NCBI GenBank assembly: GCA_028554755.1
Contig: JAPTOF010000024.1
Location: 7,737,001-7,801,000, forward strand
Reading direction: 5' to 3'
Source: Cordia subcordata
Lineage: Eukaryota > Streptophyta > Magnoliopsida > Boraginales > Cordiaceae
Length of the DNA: 64,000 nt
The translations under genes were made by a program, and so were the position numbers. Below the pieces are notes generated by a model, which saw nothing but the letters and a program-made list of their open reading frames with translations, did no database searches and was not told the DNA's origin. Within the stretch, counting starts at the first letter, position 1. Each line of letters begins with the position of its first letter. This document shows, piece by piece, positions 34,127 through 45,201 of the stretch.

Positions 34127-36679
34127 AAAGGAAGCTTAGAAAAGGAGATGGTTGATGGCTTTCTCTCTCTAGCATATGATGCTCTCACCTTTCTCTACAC
34201 ATTCTTAATCACTTATTTTTTACCATGGGTAGAAAAAAGAAATCAACATCCTTGGAATCTCGTTTTAATACAAAAACTTTATCTAGTGCTAGATTGGCTA
34301 CCAAGAATTCTCAAGAAATCAATGCTCACTGTCTTTTTGATATTGATGACTCTAGCTTTATTGAAGAATTAGATGAAGATGTCTCTATTACAAGCAAAGA
34401 ACACAATATTTTTGCATGGTGTTGATGCATGCTTAAGCTTGGCTGATGGGAGTGGTTCTCCTTCTCCTTTGAAGAATGCATGCTCTAGCTCGTTTGGTGA
34501 TAAAGCTTCTCCTACTTCATACCATGAAGTGTACAATTTGGAAGAAAACTATGATGTTGCTCAGAGAAATCTTGTCCAAAGTTTGATTAAGGAAGGTTGT
34601 CTTTCAAGCTCTTCCTCTTCTTCACTTCATTAAAATGTCTCTCTAAGTAAGGAAGCAATTGTATTAAGTGAGTATGGCCAAGAATTGCTTCTAGCTGAAC
34701 TAAAAATGGTTTTAGCTCCTACCCATCACAAGATCTTACTCCACACTTAATCAATATGGATCTTGTTTGAATCCTTCAAGTGATGTGAATCAAATTCAAG
34801 GCTCAAAATCTTATTTGCAAGCTTCAAAATTGCTGGTTTTTGCTGCTCAAAAGAGATGGAATGTATTGGGCAATGCACATGAAGTAGAAGGTGAATCTTG
34901 GAGGTCTTGACCCAGTGGTCTTTCGGCTGGACAGGTACAAGCTTCTCTTGACTGGCCAGTTTTTTTTTGTGGTCAACATGAGCTTTTTTCAGCACCTTCT
35001 CACCAACACACGACAGCACATCATCCAAATTCCCAAGTTGAAAGCCAACCACATGTTCAAATTTCTTCTTTTTCAATAAATTATGAGAAGTTCCCTTCTT
35101 TGAGCAACCAATCGAGAGGGAAAAATCATTCATCACGTGGCTGCCAAGCTGGACACGAGCTAGAAGGCAAGTCATTAAACATTGGCACCTCACAAATACT
35201 TGTTGATCAGCAAACAACACTCCAGAGAGCTCTCCTCTAGGTCTCAACACTTGAACATCAATCATGCAAGTTAAAACCACCATGTTTTTGCAAATCTAAA
35301 TCAATATAGAGGGCAAGCAAGACATGCTAATCTCCAAGGAAGAAGAGATAATCCTCCAAATACTTGGAAAAAGCCTCTTAGACCAAGATATAAACCTACT
35401 ACATCTATGCAAATTCTGATTTAGGAGGTATTTTTGTTCAATTTTGCAATACTAATTTTAAGCTTAAGGGTCATATTGCAAAAGTTGTCAATGAATTAAG
35501 AAAGGTTGAGGACCCTCCAAATGATAACTATGATGAAGGAGAAAACTTTTGGCAACTTTGCCTTGTGGGACAATTCCTTGGTGCTTCACCTTCTTTCTTC
35601 CTTATTAGAAACATGGTTGAATTTGTTTGGAAAAGCTTTGGTAGAGTTGAAATTTTTTCAAGGGGAAAGGTTTGTTTGTATTCAAATTTGAAAATGGGGA
35701 AAATTGTCAAAAGGTTTTAGAATAATTGTGGCATGTAAATCATAGGCCTTTTCTTTTGAGAAAATGGGAGCCAAATTTTGAATTTGTTAATCTTACATGT
35801 GACAAGATACTAATTTGGGTCAAATTGAGAGATGTTCCTTTAAGATTGTGGTCTAGGAAAGGCCTTAGTTATGTTGCATCTTTCATTGGCAATCATCTTC
35901 AAATAGATGCTTTAACGGCATTAAGAAGAAACCTTGAATTTACTAGAGTTTTTGTTGAGGTGAATTTGGAAGAAAATATCCCGGAAGAAATCTTTGTGAA
36001 ATTTAGAGATGGCTCTAGGACTAGGGTTCAAGTGGAATAGGCTTGGAAGCCTTCCAAGTGTGATTATTGCAAGATGGTTGGGCATGTTGAAGACTATTGT
36101 CCTATGAAACCAAGTCCCCAACCTATGCAACCCCAAGTTGCCCAAAATGCTCTTAAGCACAATAAACAGGATAAGTGGATTGTTGCTGATAATATGCGTG
36201 CTATCTAAGAAAAGCAAAATGTTGAATCATGTTTTCAAGCTAAATGGCCCTCTCAGCCTCTAACACGCAAAAAGGCACCTCTTTCTAGGATCTTTAGCCC
36301 TAAAGTACAACAAAGCAACCCTTTTGAAGTTTTAAACAATGATGTTTCAGTTAAAGGTGGAATGCAATCTTAATTAGCATCGGCTGAATCCATTGGGAAG
36401 AATAAGGATAATACACGAGATAGGGATTCCTTGAGGTTTCATACTTCTCCCTAGTTGTGGTTGAACTTGCATTTTGTTTCTTCTCCTTCTGTTTGATGTT
36501 TTATGTTGGTTGATGATTGGTTGTTTCTTTTCTTTGAGTTTTGCCACCTTTGTTTCCATCTCTTTTGACCCCTCAATCTTTGATTTGTAGGTTCTTATGG
36601 TTAGTTGGTTAAGGGGTTCTGAAATTGGATTTGTACTTCTTGCGAAAGAAAATAAACTTACTTACCTCACCAAAAAAAA
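34127..36679 (+). mobile_element. LINE-derived element with ORF1 only, copy B
   Basis: Inserted in the tandem array with a short duplication ATT(C/A)ATGAG (34118-34126 and 36680-36688). It has a 5' leader of about 100 bp, decayed ORF1 from 34225, a 3' part containing CCCCTCAATCTTTGATTTG (also seen in copy A as CCCCTCAGTCTTTGATTTG), and poly(A) after CTTACCTCACC. No ORF2 sequence is present. Confidence 0.82.
34225..36390 (+). pseudogene. LINE ORF1 (DUF4283 plus zinc knuckle), decayed, copy B
   Basis: Starts MGRKKKSTSLES. The N-terminal half is serine-rich and variable. The DUF4283-like domain covers about 35535-36040: NFWQLCLVGQFLG, FFLIRNMVEFVWKSFGRVEI, then LIWVKLRDVPL and GLSYVASFIG. The zinc knuckle CDYCKMVGHVEDYC lies near 36058-36100. 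Frame changes and stops interrupt it at least four times. ORF1 proteins coat LINE RNA; this copy cannot. Confidence 0.82.
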
Positions 36680-37135
36680 ATTAATGAGGGCACTAGTTAG
36701 CCAACAAAATAGGGTGGTATGAGAGTTCATCTGTGGGCACATTACTGTGCTAGTACCCCATGTGCACTAAAAAATGATGTGAATGGTGCGAACAAGCTGG
36801 TCTTCAAGCAAATATCATTCATGAGGGCACTAGCCAGCCAAAAGAATAGGGAGGTTCAAAAGTTCGTCTGGGGGCACATTGGGGAGTTAGTACCCTGAGT
36901 GTACCAAAATTTGGTATCAAGTGTGCGAATGTGTTGGTCTCCAAACAAATATAATTCATGAACACACTAGTTGAATAAAAAGTATGGGATGATTTAACAA
37001 TTTGTTTGGGGGCATATTGGGTGCCAATACGCTGAATGCACCAAAACATGGTATGGAGTGATGCGAACAAGTTGGTCTCCAAGTAAATTTCATTCATAAG
37101 GGCACTAGTTAAGCAGAAACATGTGATGGTCTAAA
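36680..37135. repeat. 138-bp tandem repeat array, block 2
   Basis: About three units between LINE copy B and the LINE fragment at 37136. Its last 19 bases form the left target duplication of that fragment. Confidence 0.93.
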
Positions 37136-37970
37136 TGACACTAGCTTTGTACCAACACCCTAATGTGTTGAAAGCCCCTCCTTGCAAAGGTTAGTGATAT
37201 TTTCACAAATGGTAGATGGAATTGGCCAATTCACCTTTCTCATGTTGAAAGCCCAAGCTTTGTAATAAATGACACGAGCTTGGATAAGATTGGCTGGAAT
37301 CTCTCACCCAATGAGGAGTTCACCTTCAAGCACACTTGGGAGCACATTAGAAGGAAGGGAGACAACTTTGAGGGCCATAACATTATTTGGCACAAAAAGC
37401 ACACTCCAAGACATAGTTTCATCGTTTGGCTTGCTTTCCTCGATCGTCTGAATATAAAATTCAGATTGCTTCATTGGGGATTTAACATCAACCCTACATG
37501 CATCTTTTGCTTTATGGGTTGTGAAACGAGAGACCATCTCTTCTTTGAATGTTGCTTTACTAGGAGAATTTGGAGAAAAGGCCTTTGCATCTCTCTTGTC
37601 CCGGAGAATCTGATTTCTTGGAATGAAATCACTTCTTATATCACTCCTTTTGCACATGAAAAGCATTTGAAGGCTACCATCATAAAGCACCTATTTGGAG
37701 CAGCCATCTATCACATTTGGAAGGAAAGGAATCAGTGACTCTTTCAAAATGAAGCCAAGACCGAGGAGTACATTTTTAGTTCTATCTTTAATAAAGTTAG
37801 AGTTAAGCTTACTTGCTGTAGAAAATTTACTCCCTCCCCCTTGAACAAAACACTTTGTAAATTGTGGAGGCTTGATTCCTAGAGCCTCCTCCTTTCCCCC
37901 ACTCTTTTGTTTGTACTTGTACATTCTCTTTGATTTGTGAAATACAATTACTTTCTTGCTCCGCAAAAAA
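37136..37970 (+). mobile_element. Recent 5'-truncated LINE (ORF2 C-terminus) in the array
   Basis: Flanked by a perfect 19-bp duplication AAACATGTGATGGTCTAAA (37117-37135 and 37971-37989), with a poly(A) tail after CTCCGC. LINE sequence from 37174 is nearly identical to 57360-58160: I count about six differences in 790 bp. It encodes the ORF2 C-terminus with the zf-RVT motif CIFCFMGCETRDHLFFEC, stopped early by a CGA-to-TGA change at 37736. Bases 37136-37173 are not LINE. 37149-37167 is an exact reverse complement of an array segment (38811-38829), so filler was added at the 5' junction. Confidence 0.93.
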
Positions 37971-40900
37971 AAACATGTGATGGTCTAAAAGTTCATCTCG
38001 GGGCACATTGGGGTACACAGTATGGTGTGATACGAACAGGTTGGTAAGCAAGCAAATGTCATTCAAGATTATGCTAGTTGGACAATATCCATAGGTGGTT
38101 TGAAAGTTGTTTCTGGTGTACATTGGGTTGCCTGTACCCTGAGTGTAGTAAAAAATGGTTTGGAGTGGTGCAAACAAGTTAGTCTCCAAGCAAATATCAT
38201 TCATGAGGGCACCAGTTAGCCAAAAAAAAATGGGGTGGTCTAAAAGTTCATCTAAGGGCACATTGGTGTGCCAGTACCCAAGTGCATGAAAACATGATAT
38301 GGAGTGGTGCGAATAGGTTTGTCTTCAAGCAAATATCACTCATAAGGGCACTGGTTAGCCATAAAAAAAAGAGAGGTTTGGAAGTTCATGCAAGGGCACA
38401 TTAGGTGTCGGTTCCTTGAGTGCACTAAAACATAGTATGGAGTGATACGAACAATTTTGCCACTAAGCAAAGATCATTCATGAGGGCACTAGTCAGCCCA
38501 AAAAAATGGATTGGACTAAAAGTTCATCTAGGGCATATTAGTGTACCAGTACGCTAAGTGCAGCAAAACATAGTATCGAGTGGTACGAACAAGTTGGTCT
38601 CCAAGTAAATATCCTTCATGAGGGCTCCAATTAGCCAAAAGAATTGGGCGGTTTTGAAAATTCTTCCAAGGGCACATTGGGGTGCCAATACCCCGAGTGC
38701 AACAAAACATTGTATGGAATGGTACGAACAAGTTGGTGTCCAAGCAAATATCTTTCATGAGGGCACTAATTATCCAAAAAAATGGGGTAGTTTGAAAGTT
38801 TGTCAGGTGACACATTAGGGTGTTGGTACTTAGAGATCATAAAACATGCTATAGAATCGTATGACCACATTGGTCTTCAAGCAAATATCATTCATGAGAG
38901 CACCAATTAGCCAAAAAAATGGGATAGCCCAAATGTTCATTCAGGGGCACATTGGTACGCTAATACCCTGAGTGCTCCAAAACAAGGTATGGAGTGGGGT
39001 AAATAATTTGGTCGCCAGGCAAATATCATTCATGAAGGCATTAGTTAGCCAAAGAAAAGGTTGGTCTCAAAGTTTGTCTAGGTGCACTTTGGCGTGTCGA
39101 CACCCTATGTACACTAATACATGGTTTGGAGTGGTGTAAACAAGCAGGTCTCCAAGCAAATATCATTTACGAGGGCATGAGTTAGCCAAAAAAATGTGGT
39201 AGTTTGAAAGTTCATTCAAGGGCACATTAGGAAACCAGTACACCGCATACACCAAAACATAGTATAGAGTGATGCGAACACAATGGTCTCCAAGCAAATA
39301 TCATTCATGAGTGTACCTATTAGGCAAAAAGCATAGGGTGGTTTGAAAGTTAGTCTAGGGGCACATTGAGGAGCTAGTATCCCGAGTGCACCAAAACAAG
39401 GTATAGAGTGGAGTTAGCAATTTGATCTCTAAGCAAATATCATTCATAAGGGTACAAGTTGACCAAAAAATGTAGTGGTTCAAATGTTTGTCCGAGGGTG
39501 CATTGGTGTGCCAGCACTCTGAATGCACCGAAACTTGGAATAGAGTTGTGTGAATAAGTTGGTCTCCAAGAAAATATCATTCATGAGGACATTAGTTAGC
39601 CAAAATACATGGGGTGACTTGAAAGTTAGTTTAGGGGCATATTAAGGTGTCGGTATCTCAAGTGCATCAAAACTTGGTATAGAGTGGTCTAAACAAGTTG
39701 GTCTCCAAGCAAACATCATTCATGAGGGCACCAGTTAGTTGAAAAAATGAGGTGGTTTGAATGTTCGTCTCGGGGCACATTGGTGTACCAGTACTCCAAG
39801 TGCACCAAAACTTGATATGGAGTGCTGTGAACAAATGGGTCTCCAAGCAAATACCATTCAAGAGGGCATCAGTTAGCCTAAAAAATATGGTGGTTTCAAA
39901 GTTCACTCGTGATCACATTGGGGAGCCAGAAAATCATGTGCACCATAACATGGTATGGACTAGTACGAACTAGTTGGTCTCTAAGAAAATATCTTTCATG
40001 AGGGCACTAGTTAGCTAAAAAAATGCAGTGGTTCGAAAGTTCTTCGGAGGGCACATTCGGGTATGGTACCCTAAGTGCACCAAAATATGGTGTCAAATGG
40101 TATGAGCAAGTTGGTCTTCAAAGAAATATCATTCATTAGCGTACAAGTTACACAAAATATACGGGGTGGTTTGACAATTGGTTTGAGGGCACATTATGGT
40201 GCCGTTACCTCGAATTCACCTAAACATGGCATGGAGTGGTGTGAATAAGTTGGTCTCCAAGCAAATATCATTTATGAAGGCATTAGTTAGCCAAAATAAG
40301 GGGTGGTTTGAAAGTTCATCTTGAGGCACATTGGTGTGCCGGTATCCCAAGTGTACGGGAAAAGGATATGAAGTGGTGTAAATATATTTGTCTTCAAGCA
40401 AATATCATTCATGAGGGCACTAGTTAGCTAAAAAAAAAGGGAAGGTCTGGAAGTTCGTCCGATGGAACATTGGGGTGCCCGTTCCCCAAGTGCACCAAAA
40501 CATGGCGTGGATTAGTGCAAAAATTTTTGTCACGAGCAAATATCATTCATGAGGGTACTAGTTAGCCAAAAAAAATGGGCTGGACTAAAAGTTCATTTAA
40601 GGCACATTGGTGTGTCGATACCTCGCATGCTGTAAAATATGGTATGGAGTGGTATGAACAAGTTGGTCTCAAACTAAATATCATTCATGACGGCTCCAGT
40701 TAGCCCAAAAATGGAGATGTTTACAAGTTCATCCGAGGGCACATCGGGGTGCCGATACCCCAAGTGCACAAAACATGGTATGGATTGATACGAACAAGTT
40801 GGTCTTCAAGCAAATATCATTCATGAGAGCACTAGTTAGCCAAAAAAATAGGGTAGTTTGAAAGTTTGTCTGAGGGCACATTATTGTGCTAGTACCCTAA

Positions 40901-41420
40901 ATGCATCAAAACAAGGTATGGAGTAGGGCAAACAAGTTGGTTTCCAAGCAAATATCATTCATGAGGGCACCAATTGGCAAAAAAAAAGGTTGGTCCAAAA
41001 GTTCATCAAGGGGGGGATTGGCGTGCTGACACCCCGTGTGCACTAAAACACGGTATTGATTGGTGCAAACAAGTTGGTCTTCAAGCAAATATCATCATGA
41101 GGGTACTAGTTAGCCAAAAAAATTTGGTAGTTTGAAAGTTCGTTCGAGGGGACATTAGGGTGCCAGTACCCCATATGTACCAAAACATGGTATAGAATAG
41201 TGTGAATATGTTGGTTTCCAAGCAAATATCATTCATGAGTGCACTAGTTGGACAAAAAGCATGGGGTGGTTTGAAAGTTGTTTTGGTGTCAAATTGGTGT
41301 ACCGGTACACCGAATGCACCAAAACATTGTATAGAGTGAAGGGAACACGTCGGTCTCAGAGCACATATCATTCATAAGGGCTCTAGTTGGCCAAAACAAT
41401 GCAGTGTTCTGAAAGTTCGT
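37971..41420. repeat. 138-bp tandem repeat array, block 3 (largest)
   Basis: About 25 units without interruption. Consecutive AAGCAAAT landmarks stand at 38188, 38327, 38465, 38603, 38742 and 38879, giving 137-139 bp spacing. The minus strand of the consensus has no stop codon, and 138 is divisible by three. Confidence 0.96.
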
Positions 41421-42506
41421 ACTAAGCTCGATTTTGTTGAACCTTTCATTGAGAATGATTTCATTGGAGCCATCCCACCCGATGAGGTTTACCTTGAAGG
41501 GGATGATTACTACAAACATTGCCTTATAGGCCAATTCCTTGAAAAACCCCCACCCTTCTTCCTTATTCGGAGAATGGTAGATGTCCATTGGAAATTGTTT
41601 GGTAGAGTTGAAATCAAATCTGCTAAAAATGGGCTTTTTGTGTTTAAATTTGAAAATGAAAACTTTTGTGAGCTTGTTCTTGAGCAAATGTGGCATGTAA
41701 ATCACCATCCCCTCTTGCTTAGACGATGGGATTCAAATGCTCAACTCATGCACTTTAGTTGGGAAAAAGTTCCTCTTTGGGTGAAGCTCCATAACGTCCC
41801 TTGCTCCTTGATCACTAGAAGGGGACTTAGTTATGTGGCTAGCACGCTTGGCATTCTTATTCAAATGGACAAGTTAATGGAATCCCAAACCTTCGTGGGA
41901 TTTGCTCGTGTTTGCATTGAGATGGATTTATCCAAGAGCCTCCCGGATTTTACATTTGTAAAACTTAGGAATGGAGAATGGGCTAGGATTGAAGTGGAGT
42001 ACGCATGGAAACCCGTGGTTTGTCCTTCGTGCAAGATTGTTGGTCATAGTCTTTCTTCATGTCGAAATGCCACTCAAGTTAATGTATCCCAACAAAATTC
42101 TCGATTTGTTAAGAAAGAGGGTGAACGGAAGAATTCCAAGTCAAAGACAATATGGAGGAAAGTCACGAATGTGAATCATACGCCATTTGCTAATGTCGTC
42201 ATCAAGTCTAAAGTTGTTAATGAAACAAATGAGAAAAAAGACTTTCCGAGCACCATGGAAGGAAATAGTTTTGCTGCCCTTAACGCATATGAAAATGGTA
42301 ATGAAGTTGCTTCACTTGAGACTCGAGTTGATGAGGATAACTTGAACAAGAACGAGATTGGAAATAAAGTGACTAAAGGAGATGATTTTGATGTTGCTAA
42401 TTTGGATGTTCAAATTCTTGATAATGCCAATGAAGTTCATTTGAATGAAGAACAATGGAACGTTGAGCAAGGCAATAGGGTGGGAACAATTTCCGGCCAT
42501 ATTTGA
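41421..42506 (+). CDS. LINE ORF1 fragment, DUF4283 plus CCHC zinc knuckle, uninterrupted
   Basis: 361 codons open without a stop from the truncation point to TGA at 42504-42506. The first methionine is at 41574, but homology extends upstream of it (YYKHCLIGQFLEKPPPFFLI). DUF4283-like core: WKLFGRVEIKS, VLEQMWHVNHHPLLLRRW, VPLWVKLHNVP, GLSYVASTLG, then VKLRNGEWARIEVEYAWKP. The zinc knuckle CPSCKIVGHSLSSC follows (C-x2-C-x4-H-x4-C). The C-terminal 140 residues are acidic, Asn-rich and low in complexity. It is the best-preserved ORF1 in the window and would bind RNA if made, but it lacks its N-terminus and own promoter. Expression is unlikely unless driven from outside. Confidence 0.85.
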   Translation, partial: TKLDFVEPFIENDFIGAIPPDEVYLEGDDYYKHCLIGQFLEKPPPFFLIRRMVDVHWKLFGRVEIKSAKNGLFVFKFENENFCELVLEQMWHVNHHPLLLRRWDSNAQLMHFSWEKVPLWVKLHNVPCSLITRRGLSYVASTLGILIQMDKLMESQTFVGFARVCIEMDLSKSLPDFTFVKLRNGEWARIEVEYAWKPVVCPSCKIVGHSLSSCRNATQVNVSQQNSRFVKKEGERKNSKSKTIWRKVTNVNHTPFANVVIKSKVVNETNEKKDFPSTMEGNSFAALNAYENGNEVASLETRVDEDNLNKNEIGNKVTKGDDFDVANLDVQILDNANEVHLNEEQWNVEQGNRVGTISGHI

Positions 42507-42722
42507 TCACACTTGGTTTGTTCTCATTGTACTTTCTTTTTGGAACTTGTTTGTTTGTTTTGATTAACTTTAGTTGGTTTGGGAGACTCTCCCCTCTTTG
42601 TATTTTCTTGGCTCTCAAGCCTTGATTTGATTGAATTGCTGTATCCATGGCTTGAGGGTTTTAAATGGCTTATGTCCATATTTGCGATTAATAAAAAAAC
42701 TTACTTAATCCGCAAAAAAAAA
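41421..42722 (+). mobile_element. LINE-derived element with ORF1 only, copy C (5'-truncated)
   Basis: LINE sequence begins inside ORF1 at 41421 and continues through its stop to a poly(A) tail after TTAATCCGC (42714-42722). The left junction falls within the array motif GAAAGTTCGT. No clear target duplication is visible, and some array sequence may have been lost. No ORF2 sequence follows ORF1. Confidence 0.8.
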
Positions 42723-44074
42723 GGACACATTTTGTGGGCCGGTACCTCAAGTGAACAAAAACTTAGGCATAGAGTGGTGCGAACAAGTTGGTTTCTAAGC
42801 AAATTTCATTTATGAGGACACTAGTTAGCCAAAATACATGGAGTGGTTTGAAAGTTAGTCTGGGGCCACGTTAGGGCACCAGTACCTTGAGTACATCAAA
42901 AATTGGTATGGAGTGGTGCGAACAAATTGATCTCTAAGGAGATATCATTCATGACGACACTAATTCGCCAAAAAAATGGAGTGGCTTGGAAGTTCGTCTA
43001 AGGGCACATTCGTGTGCTAGTACCTCAATTGCACTAAAACTTGGAATGGAGTGCTCCGACCAAGTTGGTCTCCAAGCAAATATCATTCATGAGGGCACTA
43101 GTTAGCCAACAAAATGGGATAGCTTGAAAGGTCATCTATTAGCACATTAGTGTGCTGGTACCCTATGTGCACCAAAACATAGTATGGAGTAGTGTGAACA
43201 AGTTGGTCTCCTAGGAAATATCATTCATGAGCTCCCTCGTTGGACAAAAAGCATTGGATAGTTTGAAAGCTGGTCAAGGACACATTAAGGTACTGTACCC
43301 CTAGTGCACAACAACATAGTATGGAGTAATGCAAACAAGTTGGTCTTCGATCAAATATCATTCATAAGGGCACCAGTTAGCTAAAACAATGTGGTGGTTT
43401 GAAAGTTCGTCAAGGGTACATTAGTGTGCCGATACCCTTAGTGCACCGAAACATGACATGGAGTGGCGCGAACAAGTTGGTCTCCAAGCAAATATTGTTC
43501 ATGAGGACCCTAGTTAACTTAAAACTATGGGGTGGTTTGAAAGTTGGTTTGGGGGCACATTGGGGTGTCGATACATCGGTGCAGCAAAACATGGTATAGA
43601 GTGGTTTAAAGAAGTTAGTCTTCGAGCAGATATCATTCATGAGGGTATTAGTTGCCAAAAATATTTAGTGGTTCGGAAGTTCGTCCAGGGCCACATTGTT
43701 GTGCTGGTACCTCGACTACATCAAAACATGGCATAGAGTGGTGCGAAGTTGGTCTCCAAGCAAATATCATTCACGAGGACACTAGTTAGCCAGAAAGCAT
43801 GGGGTGGTTTTAAAGATGGTCAGTGCATTGAGGTACCGGTACCTCGAGTGCACCAAGACATGTATGGAGTGGTGCGATCAAGTTGGTCTTCAACCAAATA
43901 TCATACTTAACGGTACTAGTTAGCTAGGAAAATAAAGTGGTTTGAAAGTTCATCCCGGGGAATATTAGTGTATCGGTACCTCGAGCACCAAATATTGTTG
44001 TGGAATGGTGTGAACAAGTTAGTCTCCAAGCAAATATCATTCATGAGGGCACTACTTAGCCAACAAAATGGGGT
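42723..44074. repeat. 138-bp tandem repeat array, block 4
   Basis: About ten units between ORF1-only copies C and D. Both unit variants are present. Confidence 0.94.
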
Positions 44075-45201
44075 GGTCAATTGGTCAAGTTTTAGGCACA
44101 TCTCCATCTTTTTTCCATATCTAACAAATGGTAGATTATCATTAGAGATTTTATGGAAAAGTGGAAATTAAATCAGCTAAAATTGGTTTTTTCGTATTCA
44201 AGTTTGAAAATCAATGCTTTTGTAATCAAGTTCTAGAACAAATGTGGCATGTAAATCACTACCCCTTATTGCTTAGAAAGTGAGATTTTAGTACCAAAAT
44301 TATGCATGTTAGTTGAAAAATGGTATCATTATGGGTCAAGCTTTGAAATGTCCCTTGTTCTTTAATCACACAAAGAGGCTTAAGTTAAATTGCTAGTACA
44401 CTAGGCTATTCTCTTTAAATGGACAAATTAACAGAATCTTGAACTTTTGTGGGATTTACAAAAGTTTGTATTAAAATGGACCTTTCCAAGAATCTCCTAG
44501 ATCACATTTTTGTTAAGCTTAGAAATGGAGAATGGGCTAAAATTGATGTTAAGTATGCATGGAAACCTCTTATATGTCCCCTCTTGCAAGATTGTAGGGC
44601 GCTCTTCATCATCTTGTCCAAATGCACTTCAAGTTAATGCCCCTAGGCAAATTCCAAGAAATGAAAAGAAGGATGGTGAATAGAAAAATCAAAAAGCAAG
44701 AAAGATTTGGAGAAGAACAAACATTGTTACTCCTACTTCCTTCTCTAATATGGTTGTTGAACCAACAAAAGAGAATGCTTCTCAAAGAACTAAGGACCCC
44801 TTAACCTCTATACAAAAGAATGGAAACCATTTCTCAGTCTTTGATGAAGAAGTATGCAAACCAAATGCAAATGCTAATGGATTAAGTGGCTTATCCCAAG
44901 ATACAAAGGTTGAGGTTCCTACAAATAAAGGAAGCCAAAATGATGTGATTGGAGAGCAAAACAATGAAGTCGAATAAGGTGAAGTGAGTCAGAAGATGGT
45001 TGTTGATTGGAGTATAGTCCCAAAGAAACTTGTTCCTTAAGGTATTGAAGTCACTTCTCCTTCCTGTGGATTTACATGACCTTAATGTTGAATCAATTAT
45101 TTGATTAGTACTGTTATATAGTTTGCTTGAGGGGTAAAGATGGTATGTCCCAAATTTGTGTTTTAAATAAATTCTTACCTAATTCGTAAAATTAAAAAAA
45201 G
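44075..45201 (+). mobile_element. LINE-derived element with ORF1 only, copy D (5'-truncated)
   Basis: Inserted with an 11-bp duplication CAAAATGGGGT (44064-44074 and 45202-45212). It runs from within DUF4283 through the end of ORF1 to a short A-rich tail after TACCTAATTCGTAAAATT. It is more decayed and AT-richer than copy C, which it otherwise resembles most. Confidence 0.8.
44140..44977 (+). pseudogene. LINE ORF1 C-terminal part, decayed, copy D
   Basis: Pieces match copy C in order: CNQVLEQMWHVNHYPLLLRK near 44220, FTKVCIKMDLSKNL near 44455, and VKLRNGEWAKIDVKYAWKP near 44510. In the zinc knuckle one extra base shifts the frame, and the histidine codon has become arginine. The acidic C-terminal region follows to the stop at 44975-44977. 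Several stops interrupt the 5' part. Confidence 0.78.

Noticed and set aside
34747..35283. 178-codon minus-strand frame
   Set aside because: It lies antisense to the serine-rich part of LINE ORF1 copy B and has no counterpart in the other copies.
37304..37690. 128-codon minus-strand frame, repeated at 57490-57852
   Set aside because: It is the antisense shadow of the conserved LINE ORF2 frame.
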